Assembly: GCF_020329505.1 (NCBI RefSeq) | Contig: NZ_JAGKJJ010000009.1 | Coordinates: 124,001 to 188,000, forward strand | Length of the DNA: 64,000 nucleotides | Direction: 5' to 3' | Origin: Bradyrhizobium semiaridum | Lineage (GTDB): Bacteria; Pseudomonadota; Alphaproteobacteria; Rhizobiales; Xanthobacteraceae | Shown: in pieces, positions 61,540 to 64,000 of the stretch | Layout: the number at the start of each line of letters is the position of its first letter | Numbering within the stretch: position 1 is the first letter of the stretch | Position numbers and translations under genes: made by a program | The notes under the pieces: generated by a model | What the model saw: only the letters and a program-made list of their open reading frames with translations | Database searches by the model: none | Told to the model about the DNA's origin: nothing

Positions 61540-61561
61540 CCTCAATATGACCGATCGTCTT
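61540..61561 (-). promoter_or_regulatory. TetR operator before its own gene
   Basis: On the minus strand the 22-bp sequence beginning AAGACGATCGGTCATATTGA matches 60890-60911 at 20 of 22 positions. It ends 4 bp before the TetR start codon. Confidence 0.65.
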
Positions 61562-61708
61562 AAGAGCGTCAATGGTGCTGTGATGACACGTCGGCGACGA
61601 GGCGATCGCGAGTCGGACCAGCCGATCCTGAGGCCGCGGGATAACCGAGTTGCGAATTCCCTTCGGCGGCGCGGCGGTTTAAGAGACCCGCACCGGGGAT
61701 CAGGGGCT

Positions 61709-62152
61709 TTGCGACGCTTGAGATTTCAGCTGGGGATTGCAACCAAACTTGCGGCGATGCTGCTGTCGCTTCCGTTGGCCGGCTGCCTCACCAGCGACGA
61801 CAGCAGCGGGCCGACCACCTTTACCGGCGATCGCGGCGTGGACAACCAGCCGGTCCCGACCAACTCCCGCGCCCAGATCCTGGCCTTCATGCGGACTTAT
61901 CTGAACGATCCGGTTGGTGTGCGCGATGCTGCAATCGCTGAGCCGGTGCAGCGCACCGTCGGCGGCCGGCTGCGCTATGTGGTCTGCCTGCGTTACAGCG
62001 CCAGGGATACCGACGGCAATTACCGCCCCGCCCGCGAGCGCGGCATCGTCTTCGTCGACGGCAGGCTCGACCGCATCATGGAGAATGCCGGCGAGCCCTG
62101 CGCGGGCATGTCCTATGGCACGTTTCCCGATCTGGAGAAGATGACACGCTAG
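61709..62152 (+). CDS. Lipoprotein of unknown function
   Basis: A 147-aa lipoprotein with a clean lipobox (LAAMLLSLPLAGCLTSDDSS). The mature part contains VGGRLRYVVCLRYSARDTDG and NAGEPCAGMSYGTFPDLEKM, with two cysteines. The start is probably the TTG at 61709, which gives a normal signal peptide; longer upstream starts give an unlikely basic extension. I know of similar small lipoproteins only as hypothetical. Confidence 0.78.
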   Translation: MRRLRFQLGIATKLAAMLLSLPLAGCLTSDDSSGPTTFTGDRGVDNQPVPTNSRAQILAFMRTYLNDPVGVRDAAIAEPVQRTVGGRLRYVVCLRYSARDTDGNYRPARERGIVFVDGRLDRIMENAGEPCAGMSYGTFPDLEKMTR

Positions 62153-62441
62153 CCAGTGCGGCCGCGAAAAAATGCCGCGGCCGGATCGTGACCGAACCAT
62201 GAGTGGGCCACGATCACTTTTCGGCGAGCCTTGAACCTCCCGTTAGCGATCTGCGACGTCTAAACAGCGGAACTGCGGCTGCTTAACGGGTGAAAAAACC
62301 TTCTGTGCCAAGGAACAAACGGGCGTTGTTGCGACTCCGACACAGTTCCGAAACATCACAGCTCCAGCATTGCCCCAAAGCAACCCAATTGAAGTCACGT
62401 TGTTTGTCTTCATAGCGCAACGTTAGTAACGGGGATCAGAG

Positions 62442-63158
62442 ATGAAGAAGTTTTTGCTCGGCACAGTCGCGCTGGCCGCTTTTGCGGGGCCTGCGTTTGC
62501 GGCTGACATGCCGGCCCGCACCTATACCAAGGCACCGCCGCCGGTCACCGCGCCGGCACTCGTCTACAATTGGACCGGCTTCTATATCGGCGGCCATGTC
62601 GGCGGCGCGTTCACCGACGGCACCAACTTGATGGGCAGCGACGCGCGCTTCCTGGGCGGTGTTCAGGGCGGCTTCGACGATCAGTTCGCCCCCAACTGGG
62701 TGATGGGCGTCGAGGCGCAGTACTCCTGGCTGACCGGCGGCTCCAACAACGGTACCCTGTTCCCCGGCGGCACGCTGGTGACCGGCAATACCGACCAGCT
62801 CGGCTCGGTGACCGGCCGGCTCGGCTACACCTGGGGTCCGGCGCTGCTTTACGCCAAGGGCGGTTACGCCTGGCGCGATAGCACGAACATCAATGCCACG
62901 GTCGGCGGAGTCGCGACGGCTTTCGCCACGGATGGCAACCACAAGGACGGCTACACGGTCGGTGCGGGTCTCGAATACATGTTCGCCCCGAACTGGTCGG
63001 CCAAGGCCGAGTACCAGTACTACAATTTCGGCAAGACGACCTTCACCGCGGGGCCGCCTGACATCGTCGGCGCGAGCTTCCGGAACGACGAGCATACAGT
63101 CAAGCTGGGCGTGAACTACCGGTTCGGCTGGGGCGGCCCGTCGGGCTCGCGGTACTGA
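62442..63158 (+). CDS. Outer-membrane beta-barrel protein (Omp25/31-like)
   Basis: A 238-aa outer-membrane protein with a signal peptide (KKFLLGTVALAAFAGPAFAA) and eight likely beta strands. Family features are YNWTGFYIGGHVGGAF near the N-terminus, VTGRLGYTWGPALLYAKGGY in the middle and the closing VKLGVNYRFGWG before SGSRY. It is of the Omp25/Omp31 type common in Rhizobiales. It has its own promoter space of 289 bp and a strong terminator after it. Confidence 0.93.
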   Translation: MKKFLLGTVALAAFAGPAFAADMPARTYTKAPPPVTAPALVYNWTGFYIGGHVGGAFTDGTNLMGSDARFLGGVQGGFDDQFAPNWVMGVEAQYSWLTGGSNNGTLFPGGTLVTGNTDQLGSVTGRLGYTWGPALLYAKGGYAWRDSTNINATVGGVATAFATDGNHKDGYTVGAGLEYMFAPNWSAKAEYQYYNFGKTTFTAGPPDIVGASFRNDEHTVKLGVNYRFGWGGPSGSRY

Positions 63159-63181
63159 TCGTCACTCCGTTTGATCCAAGC

Positions 63182-63208
63182 GAAAAGGCCGGCGCAAGCC
63201 GGCCTTTT
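63182..63208 (+). terminator. Intrinsic terminator of the porin gene
   Basis: GGCCGGC (63186-63192), loop GCAA and GCCGGCC (63197-63203), followed by TTTTT. AAAA before the stem extends the pairing. It is a textbook rightward terminator 27 bp after the porin stop. Confidence 0.9.
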
Positions 63209-63361
63209 TGTTTGCGCGGCCGCTTCCTGTTTGGTCCGGCGGCGACGCATTCAGCCGCTGTTCACGCCCGCCATGCAATGCATAAAATAATTCCTGCATG
63301 GCACGGAACTTTCATCGTGATGCGTTATTGTGGGATCGCCGGGGCTGGTGGACAAACAAAC

Positions 63362-63601
63362 ATGCGTAGCTTTGCGTTAGGGCTGATCTTATCCGCGGTC
63401 GCCATGCCGTGCCTTGCCCAGACCATCCTCAAATCCGAGCCGTTGGCGCTCGCGCCCTATGAAGTCGTGTTCGTGCAGGACGCGTCCTGCCCCGCCGGCA
63501 AGGTGCTCAAGGTCACCGGCGCGATCCGCGGCCTGCACCGGCGGAAGACATGCGTGTCGCTCACCTCTGCGCAGGCCTCCCTGGCGACGGCAATTCCCTG
63601 A
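63362..63601 (+). CDS. Small secreted protein
   Basis: A 79-aa exported protein with a signal peptide (FALGLILSAVAMPCLA). The mature part is about 60 residues with two cysteines (QDASCPAGKVLKVTGAIRG and RRKTCVSL) that could form a disulfide. The ATG at 63362 stands directly before the signal. The function is unknown. Confidence 0.75.
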   Translation: MRSFALGLILSAVAMPCLAQTILKSEPLALAPYEVVFVQDASCPAGKVLKVTGAIRGLHRRKTCVSLTSAQASLATAIP

Positions 63602-63639
63602 CTTCCTGACGCATCCGAGAGCGCCTCCGTGGCGGCGGC

Positions 63640-63891
63640 TTAATGCAGCCGCGGCTCCAGACGCTCCTCGTGTTCGGCGTCCGCCTTGTTCTTGACCGGG
63701 TCTTCGTTCGGCTCGAGCTGGCATGGCCGGATCTCGTAGTCATTGTCGAGCACAGGGCGCGGGGAAGTGGTTTCCTCCTCGGCGACCGCGTCGACCACCA
63801 AACCGGATTTCCTGGCCAGCTGCCAGACGTCGGCTTCGGTCGGATAGGCCTTGCTCAGCTTGGCGTCCTGGTAGAACAGCGCGTAGGGCAT
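63640..63891 (-). CDS. Small hypothetical protein
   Basis: An 83-aa protein, MPYALFYQDAKLSKAYPTEA then ADVWQLARKSGLVVDAVAEE, with an acidic, lysine-containing tail. GGGGAGA lies 7-13 bp before the ATG at 63891. The opening resembles a short conserved bradyrhizobial protein of unknown role. The last 109 bp of the window beyond it hold nothing I can identify. Confidence 0.75.
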   Translation of the reverse strand: MPYALFYQDAKLSKAYPTEADVWQLARKSGLVVDAVAEEETTSPRPVLDNDYEIRPCQLEPNEDPVKNKADAEHEERLEPRLH

Positions 63892-64000
63892 TTCATCGTC
63901 TCCCCAAAAGCCGACAACGCCGTACCGTGGCGGTAGTTTCAGGCCACGGTCAGCGCGTTCCGCTCACGGAACCGTGAGCAACTGCTTGAAATTATGAGTC

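Overview
The window is chromosomal DNA of a high-GC alphaproteobacterium, most likely a Bradyrhizobium-type member of the Nitrobacteraceae. This rests on the GC-rich third codon positions, on many long palindromic intergenic repeats of a kind I recognise from Bradyrhizobium, on GGAAC-N16-CGTT (EcfG-type) promoters, and on the gene families present. No tRNA, rRNA, CRISPR array, intact insertion sequence, prophage or symbiosis gene was seen. Most of the window is ordinary backbone, densely packed and on both strands.

Layout. 1-15.3 kb: a cut-off Orn/Lys/Arg decarboxylase, a LysR regulator divergent from an acyl-CoA-dehydrogenase-like flavoprotein, a secreted DJ-1/PfpI protein, a frameshifted SnoaL gene, a HAMP-adenylate cyclase, a cupin, a PAS protein, a possible small RNA, a rhomboid protease, a CBS protein, a patatin phospholipase and a GGDEF-EAL protein. 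15.4-27.5 kb: nitroreductase, thrS, two ClpP-like secreted proteins, two transporters, a GrlR-like protein, a secreted hydrolase and yidD. 27.5-30.95 kb: the only clear accessory stretch. It has lower GC, two tandem 87-aa paralogs, a truncated PIN-domain gene, three decayed copies of one repeat unit, a fragment of a REP-associated transposase and two long perfect inverted repeats. 30.9-39.1 kb: an IscU-like scaffold, folE, hisI, a lytic transglycosylase, a DUF2336 / Hpt / response-regulator group, NAD kinase and an S10 carboxypeptidase.

39.4-43.2 kb is a run of small stress-type genes: a DUF892 ferritin-like protein, small secreted proteins, a 26-aa membrane peptide and a deleted PRC-barrel gene. 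Three of its transcription units begin with EcfG-type promoters, and a fourth such promoter precedes a small secreted protein at 52.8 kb. 43.3-47.0 kb: a LysR regulator divergent from an IorAB-type molybdenum hydroxylase. 47.2-52.7 kb: a copper-handling cluster comprising a broken CusA-type pump, a CsoR-like palindrome, a His/Met-rich protein, a lipoprotein, a TolC-like outer-membrane protein, a multicopper oxidase, a cupredoxin and a CusF-like protein.

53-64 kb: an MFS transporter, a 6-phosphogluconate-dehydrogenase-like enzyme, a TPR protein, a His-rich secreted protein, a five-gene TetR-controlled enone/aldehyde reduction cluster (TetR, Old Yellow Enzyme, two medium-chain reductases, DUF3237) with the same operator before the first two genes, a lipoprotein, an Omp25/31-type porin and small proteins. 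The observations most worth following are the stress promoters, the mosaic accessory region, the TetR operator pair and the orphan promoter-terminator pair near 8.5 kb. I did not find a system that I could call both new and intact.
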